Assembly (NCBI RefSeq): GCF_002443255.2
Contig: NW_019211459.1
Location: forward strand, 20,000,871 to 20,064,870
Length of the DNA stretch: 64,000 nt
Reading direction: 5' to 3'
DNA from: Varroa destructor
Taxonomy: Eukaryota > Arthropoda > Arachnida > Mesostigmata > Varroidae
Shown: positions 12,701 through 24,500 of the stretch, one piece after another
How the letters are laid out: the number at the start of each line of letters is the position of its first letter
How positions within the stretch are numbered: position 1 is the stretch's first letter
Notes under the pieces: generated by a model
Database searches by the model: none
Seen by the model: the letters and a program-made list of their open reading frames with translations, nothing else
Told to the model about the DNA's origin: nothing
Position numbers and translations under genes: made by a program

Positions 12701-14714
12701 TTCAAGTTCACAGAACAAACAGCCATGGGCAAGTTTACATTGCGTGGCAACCAATGCATGATTGAATTTCTAAATCGTGAGTCTGGTGATCACTTTTTTA
12801 ACAATATTATGCTAAACGATACCAATTCCAATACTGTGTTTTCTGTGTATCAAGCTTTGTTCAAGCTGTCATCGACAAACGTAAGGTGTTATTCCTAACC
12901 CTATTGATGGTGACGAATATACCAAGCGACACTTAGAACCTCTATCTTTATAGTCCACACATTTTGCTCCAATTCGATGTGTAAATATCGTAAATTTATT
13001 GAAGCGCGCCGGCTATACAGGAGATACTAGTGTATAACGGAACGCCCATCTATCGTCGTACTTTGAACCGATCGGCGCCAAACGGCCACGAGAACGATTG
13101 TGTTATCTACGCCTACTGAGTGACGCTTCGTCGCAATGCCGCTGGCGTGTTATTGCGGAACTGCGGTCAGGATAACCGTGCATACGCAATACAACGTGCA
13201 GCAGTGCAGCCGTTGATGCGAAAGTCCCAAAGCGGTCCGACCACTCAGACTAAGTCAAGGACATAATCTGAAAATACCAACAGGAACAACTAATTGGCCA
13301 TGTAAAGACCGTCAATATAACGAAGCGTGAGTGAGATGCTAGCTGACAAACGCAGTGGATTATTTGTTATTTTTTTGCTATTTGTTGAATCGATGCCGTT
13401 TTTGAGATAATATATATTAACCACCGAAACTTAATGCCTTTTGCGGGTCACTGTCGTCTATGAGGTAGGTATTAGCTCGTTGAGAAGTCGAATAGAATTG
13501 GTTATTGGCTACCATAAATTTGCTTATTTTGTTCAGCGGATCTGCTCAATGGCAAAACCGGATGTAAACCTTGATACAGTTATTTATATGGCTGATCTCG
13601 TTCTGGTTGCTGTGTATCCTATAGTATACTTCAGTGTGAATTATGAGAGGCGCTCGGTCTATGCAACGTTACATATACTATTTCTTTAGTATTAGGGTCG
13701 ATTCCACCCTTGTCTACTTCGAGAAATTGAACGACAGCCATTCGTACGTTTCTTCTGATCAATCGTAGACATTATTCAATAACAAGGATAAATATAGATA
13801 TATCAGTTTTAAACATTCTTTGTTTCTGGTATAAAAACGTGGCAATCGAAATCATCCTAATGCTTCATTTTTATTTCGATCTTTCCGCTATTAAAGCACA
13901 CTAATGTTAATGGGTCGAAAGCCGTTTGGGCTCTATGTTGAACAAGCGAGAGACAGCATGTCTCTGACGCGTTTAACATGTTTCAACTTAATGTGGCGTT
14001 TCGAGTATCACCACGAAATCGCCGGCTAACACCCAACAAAAACGTCTCTAGCTATAACACAAGTGAAACACTGCATTCGTACATATTTCAATTACTATTC
14101 AAAAACGTAAATGCTCCGATCTATTTTTCTCGTTCTTGTCGGCTATTGTAAGTGATAAAATGTCGTTTCCGGCCAAGTGTGTCGCTATGATCCGATACTA
14201 CTAACGAATAGATGGGTTCGTACGCAAAGCTGCAAAATTTTAGGTACAAGCTCCATCCTACAAATAAAGCTAACAAACTAACGAACAATACAGCCTAGGA
14301 GCTATTACCTGTGTCACAGACCCGGGAGATCCGATGTACGTGCTCTCATTGATGGTACAGCGTGCTAAATATCGATACGCTTGGGAAATCAGCCATTTCG
14401 TTAATTCATATTAGTACTACTTAGCTGTGCACGCTCCCCTCAATAATCGTTTAGATTTATACAATCGTGTAGGATAAAGAGCGAACTAGCGTTGCACGTA
14501 ACAATCGTTCACTGCTTTACGTGAGGAAAATTCCCGATTTCAAAAAACACTAAAGTAGTTCTATTAAACTATCGTACAATATATGGTTATAAAGTTGTAT
14601 GGTATAAAGTTAAGAATATGGCCACAATACCGTAATCATGTTTCTAACTTCATAAGAGCACGAATTCACGATTGACTGGACGCTTTTAGACTGCATAACC
14701 TATATGTACATATA
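9713..14714. other. Intergenic, AT-rich
   Basis: No supported gene. The longest open frame (11915-12397) has no ATG start and no recognisable sequence, and is treated as chance. Confidence 0.5.
10739..10764. repeat. TA dinucleotide repeat
   Basis: Uninterrupted TA repeat of about 26 bases in AT-rich intergenic DNA. Confidence 0.9.
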
Positions 14715-14738
14715 TCGTCGTCGTCGTCGTCGTCGTCG
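14715..14738. repeat. CGT trinucleotide repeat
   Basis: Eight copies of CGT (ACG on minus), ending CGTCGCC. On minus it would read as threonines in one frame, but no gene is supported there. Confidence 0.9.
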
Positions 14739-15059
14739 CCATATTCAGTCGATCTACGCCCGTATCTTCGGACCATATCGATCGTCCTATCATGTTCCGT
14801 CGATATATGTTATGGGCCAATAGTGTCGGGCGATTTGTCAAGCCGCCATCAAAACACTTCGTTTGTCGAAGCACCAACGACCGCTAACAGTCATCAGGGC
14901 CTTCACCAATATTTCAACGGTTTGGACGTCCGCTCATCTTTCAGTTATTAAGGGATGATCTCGGTGATAGCGATGCTACCGCTAATTGTATTAGAGTTTA
15001 ATAAAAGTTGACAATACCGCCATGATGTACGAAGATCTTAGCCGCTGAATATTCGACCG

Positions 15060-15368
15060 ATGCTACCGCCAACGATGTTTGTTACAGTTGTTGCTATTGC
15101 TTTTGTTGTGTTGTCTGCTAATATTGTCGCCGCCGCCGCCGCCGTCATCATCGATGCTTATGGCAATGCTGTGTCTACTAATGAATCATCATCCACCAGC
15201 TTTGGCACATGCATCATTCGCGCACCTATCTACCATTGCTGCTATTCACGTATTGACACATCACGTTGGCAAGCAAATGCTGAATTGATCGAAAACGAAG
15301 GCGGTAGCGACGTATTGGTTGTTGGCGTCAACCGTACGGCAGATGAGATATCGTCTACTTGGGGCTGA
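15060..15368 (+). CDS. Possible small secreted protein, 102 residues
   Basis: Starts at ATG 15060 and ends at TGA. Residues 6-30 are hydrophobic and alanine-rich (FVTVVAIAFVVLSANIVAAA), a plausible signal peptide. The mature part has Asn/Ser/Thr stretches and a TCII...YHCCYS cysteine cluster. A GCC repeat encodes the alanines, so the run may reflect a simple repeat rather than selection. An AT-rich TTTAATAAAA lies about 60 bases upstream. No homolog recognised. Confidence 0.3.
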   Translation: MLPPTMFVTVVAIAFVVLSANIVAAAAAVIIDAYGNAVSTNESSSTSFGTCIIRAPIYHCCYSRIDTSRWQANAELIENEGGSDVLVVGVNRTADEISSTWG

Positions 15369-18300
15369 TCGACCTGCAAACAATTCACGTGAGACTTGTC
15401 GCTTCGTTTTCAACATTTTCAACGTTTCGAATTAGAAAAAGATGGGGAACAATAACAGAAGGAATCGAATCTTAGCTAATGGAAGATCGGTACGCGTGTC
15501 GGACGATATGAAACCCGTAATTTTGTGTTAGTTAATCACCAGTGTTGTAGAAGAATAGTTAAACAAGATCGGCAGCGTACCGAAAGTTAAAACTAGATAT
15601 GAATCCATCTCAATAATAACATACAAACATCTGTGATTGTATGTGTATTGCCAGATTAAAAATAGATCTATTTGTTGAGGACTTTGTTTTCAAACATAAG
15701 CTTCATTTTTTTGGTAACATTTGAGATGATTTCTCAGTTTGTCGCGGGAGTAACGTGTATATAAAATGTGGTAAAAACCCAGTCAAGTCGATCTACAACT
15801 CGGACAAACTGATAATAATATGCAGGATACTATAACGAATCTGGTTTATCATCACTACTAAATATATCGAATTTAAAGAAAGGTGGTCGCTCTCGTGTTA
15901 CCTCAGGGTCTATCAGTCTCTCTCTCAAGTCTTCGGGGCAACTGACCTAATACAAACTAATAAATACCATTACCAAAGGCTCAAAAACTGATCCGAGCGT
16001 TCACCGCCAGCAATAGCAAAAACAAACGGAAAAATGGCGTGCCCAGAGTCAAAGGTCGTAGCAGTTTCAACACTAACGAAATCCTTTTAGAGTCACAGTT
16101 TCCGGATTAATCTCACCTACAGTAATTTTAGCTACGAGTAGCTGTGGAAACAACGATGTCGTCCTATCGCGCAACACAGGCCGTGAGCAAGGACAACAAT
16201 AAAAACTGCCACAATGTCGTCTGTGCGTTTCTCTGTTGTTATTGCTACCGCTGATAGCTGAGCTAACGATCGTTTGACCTCCTCCCCCCATCGTGCAGTA
16301 ATCGTGTGTTAGAACAGGCTGTCAGCATATCTACTGCCCCTCCCAAAGTGATCAGGGAGGCTATGATGCTGCTGGTGCAAACGCATCTGTTGTTACTAGT
16401 TGCCGGTCATCGTGCTTTGTTTGGATGAAGCAGTAGTCCACTTAATCGTAGCTGTCACCGAAACTGGTGAGGCTGAAGTTTACGCAAAAGTATAATCGCA
16501 ATTCGGTACTGTTGTCATTATCATCGCTGCTATGTGATTGCGATAAGACAAACAAAGGCTATCACAAAGGCATATCCCATCTCGTGGCTCTTTTTTGTTG
16601 CTGTTGTTTGTAACTTCAGCCAGTCTTTGCCCCTCTTTGCATTGCCACTTCGATATAAGCAGACTTGCGGCTGGAAGCAGCGGTGGCAACCGTCACATTG
16701 CTTAAACTATTAGCCCCGGCACCAGCAGCGTCAAAGATTGTAGCAATAGAACATCGCTACATTTGCTGCGTTTCGCCGTTCCCCTAGCGGACTTCGTAGC
16801 GACTTCGACGCGCTACATTGGCGCAGTCTACTTTCGTGTGGTTAAGCTAGACAGCAGCCAGCTAGTGGAGGGTCGGGCTGATAGACAAACGCGTACACAC
16901 TAAGAAATGATGCGACGCACAGAGATAGAGAAACTGGCAGTTTTGTAGTCGTGTAATTGATGCAGATACTGGTTTGTCTGCTGTGACTGCTTACCGATGA
17001 CCCTAGTTCGCGCTGGTCTTGTTAATCATGGACAGCGATCTTTGGACTTAGTCGTCATTTGGTTGCTGCTTGCTTACTCGCAAGCTCACGAAAAAGAACG
17101 TAGCGATGACCTACTGAAAACATCACTTTGAGGGGTGGTGCCAGCGGACAGTCGAGTCAACAGTAGATAACGGTTACCCCAGCAATAGCACCAATAGTAG
17201 TTTAATTTGTTGTAAATGCCAGCAGACGCTCACTGAAAAAGGGCCAAGTCCTTGAAGCGACTCGCGCAGAAGGAGGTGCCATACGATCAAAAGGCTGAAT
17301 GGAGCCAGCACAAAGCCACGCGATGCGCGCAAATGCTCTCTATTCTATGTAGCTTGACCGTTTCAATTTCCTGCTAGCATGCCCCACTTTCTTCTGCTAT
17401 TAACCACAGGCCCAAAAAAAAGCCACGGATCTGGATGACATTTCAGTGAGAGTCACACATCGGGATAGCGTTACGCTGATATACCTGCCTATGATTTGAT
17501 GTAAAAGACATCGTAAGCAAACCAAAACACGTTCCGTTACAGCGTACAGCCGCGGTATTGTTGCGTTCGCCGTGTTCCTCGCCGCCTTCGGATGAGTAGG
17601 CCGAGAATTTAAGGTCCTGGGTAATGGGCGGAGGGGTATGCGACTGACAACATTTCATTGAAGCTAATCGTCTTCTATTTATCGAAAACATAGGTATGGC
17701 CTGCACGTCAGTCAGCCCAGCCAAGATAGTTTGCGACAATGCTTAGCCAGGTCGATATTATTAGGGTTAGTTAACGTTGCTTATTTACGTGTAGTTCGGG
17801 AATGGTAACAAATGAAAACAGTTTATAAATATTGTCGATAGATATTAAGTGAAGTGATATTACAGGATCGTACTATTATGTTGATTCTCATGCTTCTCAC
17901 CAAGTGCTCTTGACAGACAAAAAAAAACATGTGGGTTTTTATTGTCCCTACGGTGATTTGAAATAAAGGCTGCCCTAAAAAGCAACTGCCAATCGAATAA
18001 GCATCAAAGTTATTATTATTATTATCAGTAGTAATAATAGGGTCGGCCATGCCTCACATCTCAGCCTTTATAGCTGGTGATCTGGTAAATCTTGCCAAAA
18101 ATAATAGCCGGTCCTGTACCCGCCATCAGCGCCTACACTCCCCTTTGCGAGTATTTTTGAGCAGCACGCCGAGGAACGTGCCGTGCCAAACAGAGATTCG
18201 AGCCCTTAACGACGCCAAACAATAATGATGATGGCTTAGTTCATCAAAAATAAAACGCTTTAAAGTGCTAAGCACGGTGACGATCGTTTATCCTAAACCC

Positions 18301-18800
18301 TGGGGTGGCAATTTCTCGTTTTTTCCACGCACAAATCATATGCGTCGTGAAACGTCCTTACATCATGTCATTATATTCCATATATAAATACGATTGCGTC
18401 ACATTGTTCCAGTGTAATTAGGTGGGTCTGCTATATATGTGTGTGTATGTATGATACGCGTGTCTTTTCTATTCCTGTAACATTTCACGTTTATGCAATG
18501 AATGTTAGCAGCTGCGCTAAATGACCAAATTAGATAGCATCCTGACACTTGTAGAGTACATTTCGGGTAACGACAATAACAGACAAATAAGAAGAGCTAT
18601 AATTGAAGCACTTCGAATGAGGCTGGATGTGCTGAGATAAGATAGGAGCTCGATGCTGATGATGCTCCTTGGCTCCTTGTGGCTAGAGAAAAAGAAATGG
18701 TGTCCCGCGTAACAATATTTCGTGACATTTTGTTTCATCTTCATTTGTCTCTCGTCATTCATTTCATAACCTTTATAATCATAATTCGCTTAAAAATTCT
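15369..18800. other. Intergenic, moderate GC
   Basis: Richer in GC and in GTT/GCT-type short repeats than its surroundings, down to the 3' end of the protease. It resembles regulatory or UTR sequence. No exon was identified. On minus, AATAAA near 17936-17941 is the nearest such signal I saw for the protease, but it is about 0.86 kb away. Confidence 0.4.
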
Positions 18801-20189
18801 TTAAAGGTTGGCCAGCACCCAGTCGACTGATACTGAAACCTGGTGATAGATGCCGGGTTGATGAGATTGCGCGCATCCAAAACCTGCTGATGTGATACCG
18901 ACGATCGTCCAGCGACCGTTTAGAAATAGTGTCATAGGACCACCAGAGTCACCGACGCACGCATCGCGTTTGCCCTCCTTGTAGCCGGCGCACATCATCT
19001 CTGGGTATATCTTGATATGGATGCCCCGTAGTTGATGCCACCGTTCGCATTCTAACCGCGTTATAATTGGCACCTGGACCTTCTGGAGGACCCGGGTACC
19101 ATAGCGGTTGTTGAGCGAGGCGTCGGTTTTGCCCCAGCCCGTAACTGTAGCTCGCCATCCCTCGAAAGTCCATCCGCGCGGAGGCAGGCAAACCGGCAAG
19201 ATGTTCTCCTGATAATGAATATAACGATCGAGCTTTAGCAGTGCGACGTCGAATCGATCTGGCTGCGATGCTGAGAAAGCAAAGTTCGGATGTATCTTCT
19301 TCTGAGCGACTCGGAATGTCCGCGCTGACGAACTGCGCGAGTACCTCGACGCTTGAATGTCGTAGGCGCCGAGTACGACGCTGATTCGCCGAAGCGGATT
19401 GAGGTGAACGCAGTGAGCGGCAGTGATCACGTAGTGATGGCTGACTAGTGCTCCGCCACACTGCTGTCGACCGATCTTGATGTGGGCCTGCCACGGAAAC
19501 TCACCGAAGTGAGCGTCATCCCCTCCAATGATTCGACGCTGTAGCTTTTTGTGGCTGCTAGTTTGGCCACAGACGGCATCGTCGTCAAAGCCACTTTCAA
19601 TCACGCGCTCCGTCTCAACGCCGACACCCGGTGTTCCAAAACCTCCAGACATTGGCAGTGCATTCGCTGAGCCCAGCACGGAACTCAGGTCAAAGCTCGG
19701 GGAACTCCGTGTTGTTACCGGTTTATAGCAGCACGTATAAAAAATCGAACTGCCACAACGTCCACCGGCTTGGCCCCCCGCCACGACACAGTACAGCACC
19801 AGCATGCACTCGCCATCCTCCGCAAGGCTCGGGCCTGATGAGCAGGCGCCATACTGTTTCCGCACAAAGGATCGACCTGTAAGGATATGATCGTCGTTTT
19901 GTTTGACATCTTGGCGTCGATCAGGCTGGTAGTCGCGATCCGTAGATGACTCGAGTTCGGGATGCGATATTTCGACAAAGCTAAGGTTGCTTGGATGATA
20001 GACGTTCGGTATAAAGCGGGGGGTTGAGATAACGCCTTCAGCCGATTCAGCTACGGACAACAGTAGTAACACGTTGAAACTGACAATCAGACTAGAACAC
20101 GCTGCAGATATGACTAGAAGCAATAAGCGGCACGTCGTAGATTGTACTGCGGCTGATCCGCCTGCACTCCGCCATCTGCTGCATTTCAT
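18801..20189 (-). CDS. Clip-domain trypsin-like serine protease zymogen
   Basis: A 462-residue secreted protease with an uninterrupted coding region from an ATG at 20189 to a TAA at 18801-18803. Residues 20-47 are strongly hydrophobic (signal peptide or anchor). Residues 116-154 hold six cysteines in the clip order C-x11-C-x5-C-x10-C-x7-CC. The activation site is R219/IIGG, and C207 probably ties the pro-region to C334. The catalytic triad is H259 (TAAHC), D314 (DVALL) and S415 (GDSGGP). D409 sits at the base of the specificity pocket, so cleavage after Arg or Lys is expected. The closest family I recall is the insect CG8170-like group, from the EMMCAGY and QPGIYH segments. The family works in extracellular cascades (cuticle, immunity, clotting); the substrate here is unknown. 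Family assignment is firm and orthology is tentative. A 5' UTR intron cannot be excluded. Confidence 0.95.
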   Translation of the reverse strand: MKCSRWRSAGGSAAVQSTTCRLLLLVISAACSSLIVSFNVLLLLSVAESAEGVISTPRFIPNVYHPSNLSFVEISHPELESSTDRDYQPDRRQDVKQNDDHILTGRSFVRKQYGACSSGPSLAEDGECMLVLYCVVAGGQAGGRCGSSIFYTCCYKPVTTRSSPSFDLSSVLGSANALPMSGGFGTPGVGVETERVIESGFDDDAVCGQTSSHKKLQRRIIGGDDAHFGEFPWQAHIKIGRQQCGGALVSHHYVITAAHCVHLNPLRRISVVLGAYDIQASRYSRSSSARTFRVAQKKIHPNFAFSASQPDRFDVALLKLDRYIHYQENILPVCLPPRGWTFEGWRATVTGWGKTDASLNNRYGTRVLQKVQVPIITRLECERWHQLRGIHIKIYPEMMCAGYKEGKRDACVGDSGGPMTLFLNGRWTIVGITSAGFGCAQSHQPGIYHQVSVSVDWVLANL

Positions 20190-20625
20190 GTTGAACGGTG
20201 GGGCTCAATGACGAACACAGTCTTACTCCAATCACTAGATGAATACATCATCTGTTGTATCTATACATTGGTAACACAATGGCAGAGCTACACGTCGGCA
20301 CGCAGGGAAAAGCGGGGTAGAAAAGACGTAAGCAGGATCACGTTCTCACAAACTCGATCATAGAGGCACAAAAAACAACATTCACAGCAAGATATGATAT
20401 GACGCGCGCACACTGATCGAAATGGGCTGTCTAATCCAGAGTGAATTCTAGACGAAAATTTATCCACGGTATTGTTGCATAGTATCCTTAGATGAAGAAG
20501 CGACTGCACCTAAAGATCGTTGTACACGTTGGGGATTAAACCTCGTATACAAACCTTTCAAAAATTACTTTAACTGCAGTCCCAAATAATCCTGATATTG
20601 AAAGCACGCCAAAACAGAACAAATC

Positions 20626-20636
20626 TTTATAATGGA
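20626..20636 (-). promoter_or_regulatory. TATA-like element upstream of the protease
   Basis: On minus, CCATTATAAAGA lies about 440 bases upstream of the protease ATG. It would allow transcription to start near 20600 with a 5' UTR of about 400 bases. AT-rich background makes chance matches frequent. Confidence 0.2.
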
Positions 20637-21073
20637 TTCCTTTGACGGGTGACACAATATCCGTTAAAGCACAAAAGAAGGAAGATTGATTACAACGTAC
20701 TATTGTGCGTCCGGGTAAAAAAATCACCCAAATTACATTTTTGCATCACTACTGCTTAGCTCTCGTTGCGGATTTGCTCGTTTCGACTCGTTAGCAGAGC
20801 TATAAAAACAACACATACAGTATTGGAGTACTCGGGATGAACTAAAAGATAGGCACGAACTCAACGACGATGACAGGAGAAATCACGAGCACACAAACGA
20901 TACGACAACAGCTTGAGCAAATGCTAGGTTTCCATAATAATATCTATTAATTGACAAAACATCCAGTTACCGCAATGATTAGCACCATCATAACCTCCGC
21001 CGTCTTGCTTATCAAAACAAGATTAGCGAAGAACGACGACAGAACTGCACAGGTACGTCACGATGCGTAAACG

Positions 21074-21583
21074 ATGACAACGAACCACTATTACGATCTG
21101 ACGACGAAGTCTACTGCTGCGATTGTTGTTACAGCTGCAATTCAGCGGGGGCAGTGGTTTTCGGTAGCTTGTGGCACTCGGCGTCGATCGTGCGCCAACT
21201 GCTCGTATTCCGCTGCAAATTACTGCGAAGCAACGGTGATCGCAGCTGCCCGCGACAGCGACCAGGACTCCCCCTCGCGGCGGGAAAGGGCAACGACTAG
21301 CCGTTGCTTAAGGTGCTTAAGACCTGCCAGACAGTGGCAGCAGCAGCATCTGGGGCAAACACCAACTAAACAAGGAATAAATGGGAGGGCTGAAGTCTTT
21401 TTTTCTTCTTTTCTCTGGTCGATCGTCGACCGAGAAGACAACTTCTGCATTAGATGTATGACTAAACAGCGCACTATCATCACCAGTAGCACAACTCCAT
21501 CTCATGTTGAGTCTTCGTCGTGCATGGTGACAGCGCAACAAGAGTTCGTAGAGTTCGGCGTATCATCAGGCAAATCACAGTAA
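21074..21583 (+). CDS. Long open frame of doubtful reality (169 codons)
   Basis: Opens at ATG 21074 and stays open for 169 codons in a block of above-average GC. Composition is rich in Ser, Thr, Ala, Arg, Gln and Cys, with no domain or hydrophobic segment. The frame includes QWQQQH from CAG-type repeats. It lies about 0.9 kb upstream of the divergently oriented protease start. It could equally be regulatory or 5' UTR sequence. Confidence 0.2.
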   Translation: MTTNHYYDLTTKSTAAIVVTAAIQRGQWFSVACGTRRRSCANCSYSAANYCEATVIAAARDSDQDSPSRRERATTSRCLRCLRPARQWQQQHLGQTPTKQGINGRAEVFFSSFLWSIVDREDNFCIRCMTKQRTIITSSTTPSHVESSSCMVTAQQEFVEFGVSSGKSQ

Positions 21584-24500
21584 GCCAAAAGTGGGGGTAA
21601 CTGCATAAACCGGGGATTACTTGTCGTCTTTGCAACAGATCCACTCCATGGCAGTAGTACTAACAGCAGTACTAATGTTGCGGTATCATACAAAGGTAGG
21701 GTCAATGCGGGAGAAGCGATGTTATCGTCTCGAACCGCGCTGGGGACCAGTTACTACGGTGGCGATCCTATTTACAGTGAGGACAATAGTAATATTGTTT
21801 AATTCTGACAAATCGTGATCGTTGTTGCTTTGGCCGTTACTGTCGTCGGAAATGGGGTTATGTAGCTCAAGCCTGTAAACAGATATACAGTGGTCTCACT
21901 GGAGACGATGGTTCTTCACGACGGATGACTACACGAAAAAATAGCTAAGGGCTGGTACAGAATGGGTATCTTGGTATCGTTTTATTATTGGTTGGTTTAG
22001 GGTCAAATCACTGCACAAATAGAGAATGAACTAAGCGATATTTCGACGGCCCAGTTAAACGCTGGACTGTTTATCTTGAAGCAGTGACTGCCTTCCGGGC
22101 AGTTACTGCCTTTCACGGAGGGAAACACAGAAAGCGTTGATTTCCTAGCGCATTTGCCTCTGTAGGTCCCAAACAAATATTTACCGAATTGTTGATCTTA
22201 AAAGAGGTAGCTACTAACGGAGTTCAGAACACTGGATTGTTTATGACAGTCATTAATTTCATTGTGCACTTAATATAGATAGTTTTTGTTATTTTAAATT
22301 AATGGAGGTATTTAGAATGCTAAGTGTATGTTGACAACATGCTTGTCGTTTTAAAAAAAATGCACTTAATTCCAAGTTTTCTCAAAAATCCTACGTCTGT
22401 ATGAGTTGCAGTACCATTTTTGCTAAAGAAGTGCATCGTTCACTCCTAATTATACCTAATTGTTAAAACAATAATCATAATCTCAGTTAGTGTGGGTCCG
22501 AAAAAGAACGAGCTCCGTGTAGTTGGGCCTTATAATGGGAAATTTTATAGTAGATCAAAATCGCGAGATTTACAATTGATTGTTTAGAATAGAATTTCTT
22601 GAATTACCTGAATGCGCTGAAGCTTAAGAAGCCTCTAAGAAGCTAACACCACCTTTTCATGACTCTTTTTCTTTATGATCACCGATATTATTAACGAAAC
22701 GTCGTTTGTCTGGTACGCATAATCCATTCAATAGGGTCGCAAAAACATTTATTTTTCTGTTAATGTAGATCAAGCAAATCTGATATCTAGATAATACAGT
22801 ACTAATGATTGTAAGATATCTCGACATCTAGGAAGGATAAACACGTTGAACGTTCAATAATACGTTGTTTTGACTTTATAAGCTTTATGCTAATTTCATT
22901 AATGTAACAACTTGGATTGGGGCAAATACCCTGGTCCTCAATGGGTCTGTAAAGGATGACATTACTTCCATAAGGGTTTGTTCCAGATTGAGTCATCTGT
23001 TCTTATACGTTTCGATACTGGTATTCAACTTCTCTGTTCAAATAGATTTGATCTACAGAATCACCCGAATAACTAGACAAGTTCAACTTTGCGGATCTAT
23101 TGTCATGCAGATTTCCTGCGGCGAATAATGAATAACACGGATGCAACTTCAGGAATTTAACTTCTAGCTGTACCCCCATTTGAACGAAGGGAGAGAGCTC
23201 TTCAGTTAGTGTAAAAGTTAATTGGCAGTTCAGCAAAAAAAAGCACTTAAAACACGAAAATGTAACGTTGAAGAAGAAACGTGCAAGGTCCGTAATAACT
23301 AAGAACTCAGTTGGCTTTACATCTGAATGGTAAGTTCAATTTAATTTAAACAAGCGTATTTCTTCACTTTATAACAAATGTAACAATTGCTCAATCAATT
23401 TTTGAAGTTCAAGGCGAAACCTGTGAAATCTGATAGAAGGTAAAAGCCGAATCATAAATTTATGGATGGCAATACTTATCTATTGGTAATCTGCCTGGAC
23501 GGAGCGATTTATCGAGATTACGTTTAAATAGAGGCTTATAGCAGGGCTACCAGCAGCCAGTGGCACCACACCCGACGTGAATCGAAGCCATAGAAAAAAA
23601 AAAAAGGGTTTTTATGCACATGATACATATTGGATTCTGTTTATGACGCGACCTTTAATAGTCTTAAATATCAACTTCGAGTGAAAAATTTCGAGCCGGC
23701 AGTTTTCTGTTTGTTAGAGTGTACCGTTCCCGAGACACAATCAAGCTGCTAAAATCAATTATATGTTGGCCTAGTTACTTATACACCAAAGGCCCCTAAA
23801 CAGGTAAACAATGTACGTAACTGTATTTGTTGATAAAATGTTAATATCTACTTGATTCAGAAGAAGCGAACACGCAAAATCACTATTATGAATGATTTAT
23901 TTATTTTACATTAAATATTCTCATCAAACTATATCCGTATTATCATTGCAGTAGCAGATAGTGTGCGTCTCCGATAACAGCGGTTGAACCTTTGCAGTAT
24001 CTACTAATCAAGAAATTATATAACAATTAGGCCGGCATCCATCTCTTCGTAAAAGGTATCATTTTTTTCAGTCCTTTTACTGGTTATTCGTTTGCCCTGG
24101 GGCGACTATACGTTGCTAAGTACATAAAACATAAGCGAAAACTGAGCCTATTTAAAAATGATTGCTCTTGGATACCTGTTCAACCGCCGATCGGAGCCAC
24201 CGTTCCTGAGCTATTCGCACTCATTCGAAAAGTCCATATTCGAAAAGTAACCTCGGCTGACTGAAGGGTAAAGAATCAGAAAGAAAACCCCAGACTCTGC
24301 ACTGGCAAATAATGCGAAAGACCGCTTACGGGGATATTTTTAGACAAAACGCACGACGATTTTCACGCTTTAGGCAGCCGCGTAAATCTTCTTTTAAAAA
24401 AAACCGTAATCGAGGAGTGAGCCGAAGCGGCTTAGTAGATGACCGCTTTCGTATGAAATAGCCCGTGATATAAAGTTAACAAGAAATTTGAAAAACCCTT

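Noticed and set aside
18949..19494. 181-codon minus-strand frame inside the protease
   Set aside because: A shifted-frame shadow of the protease coding sequence.
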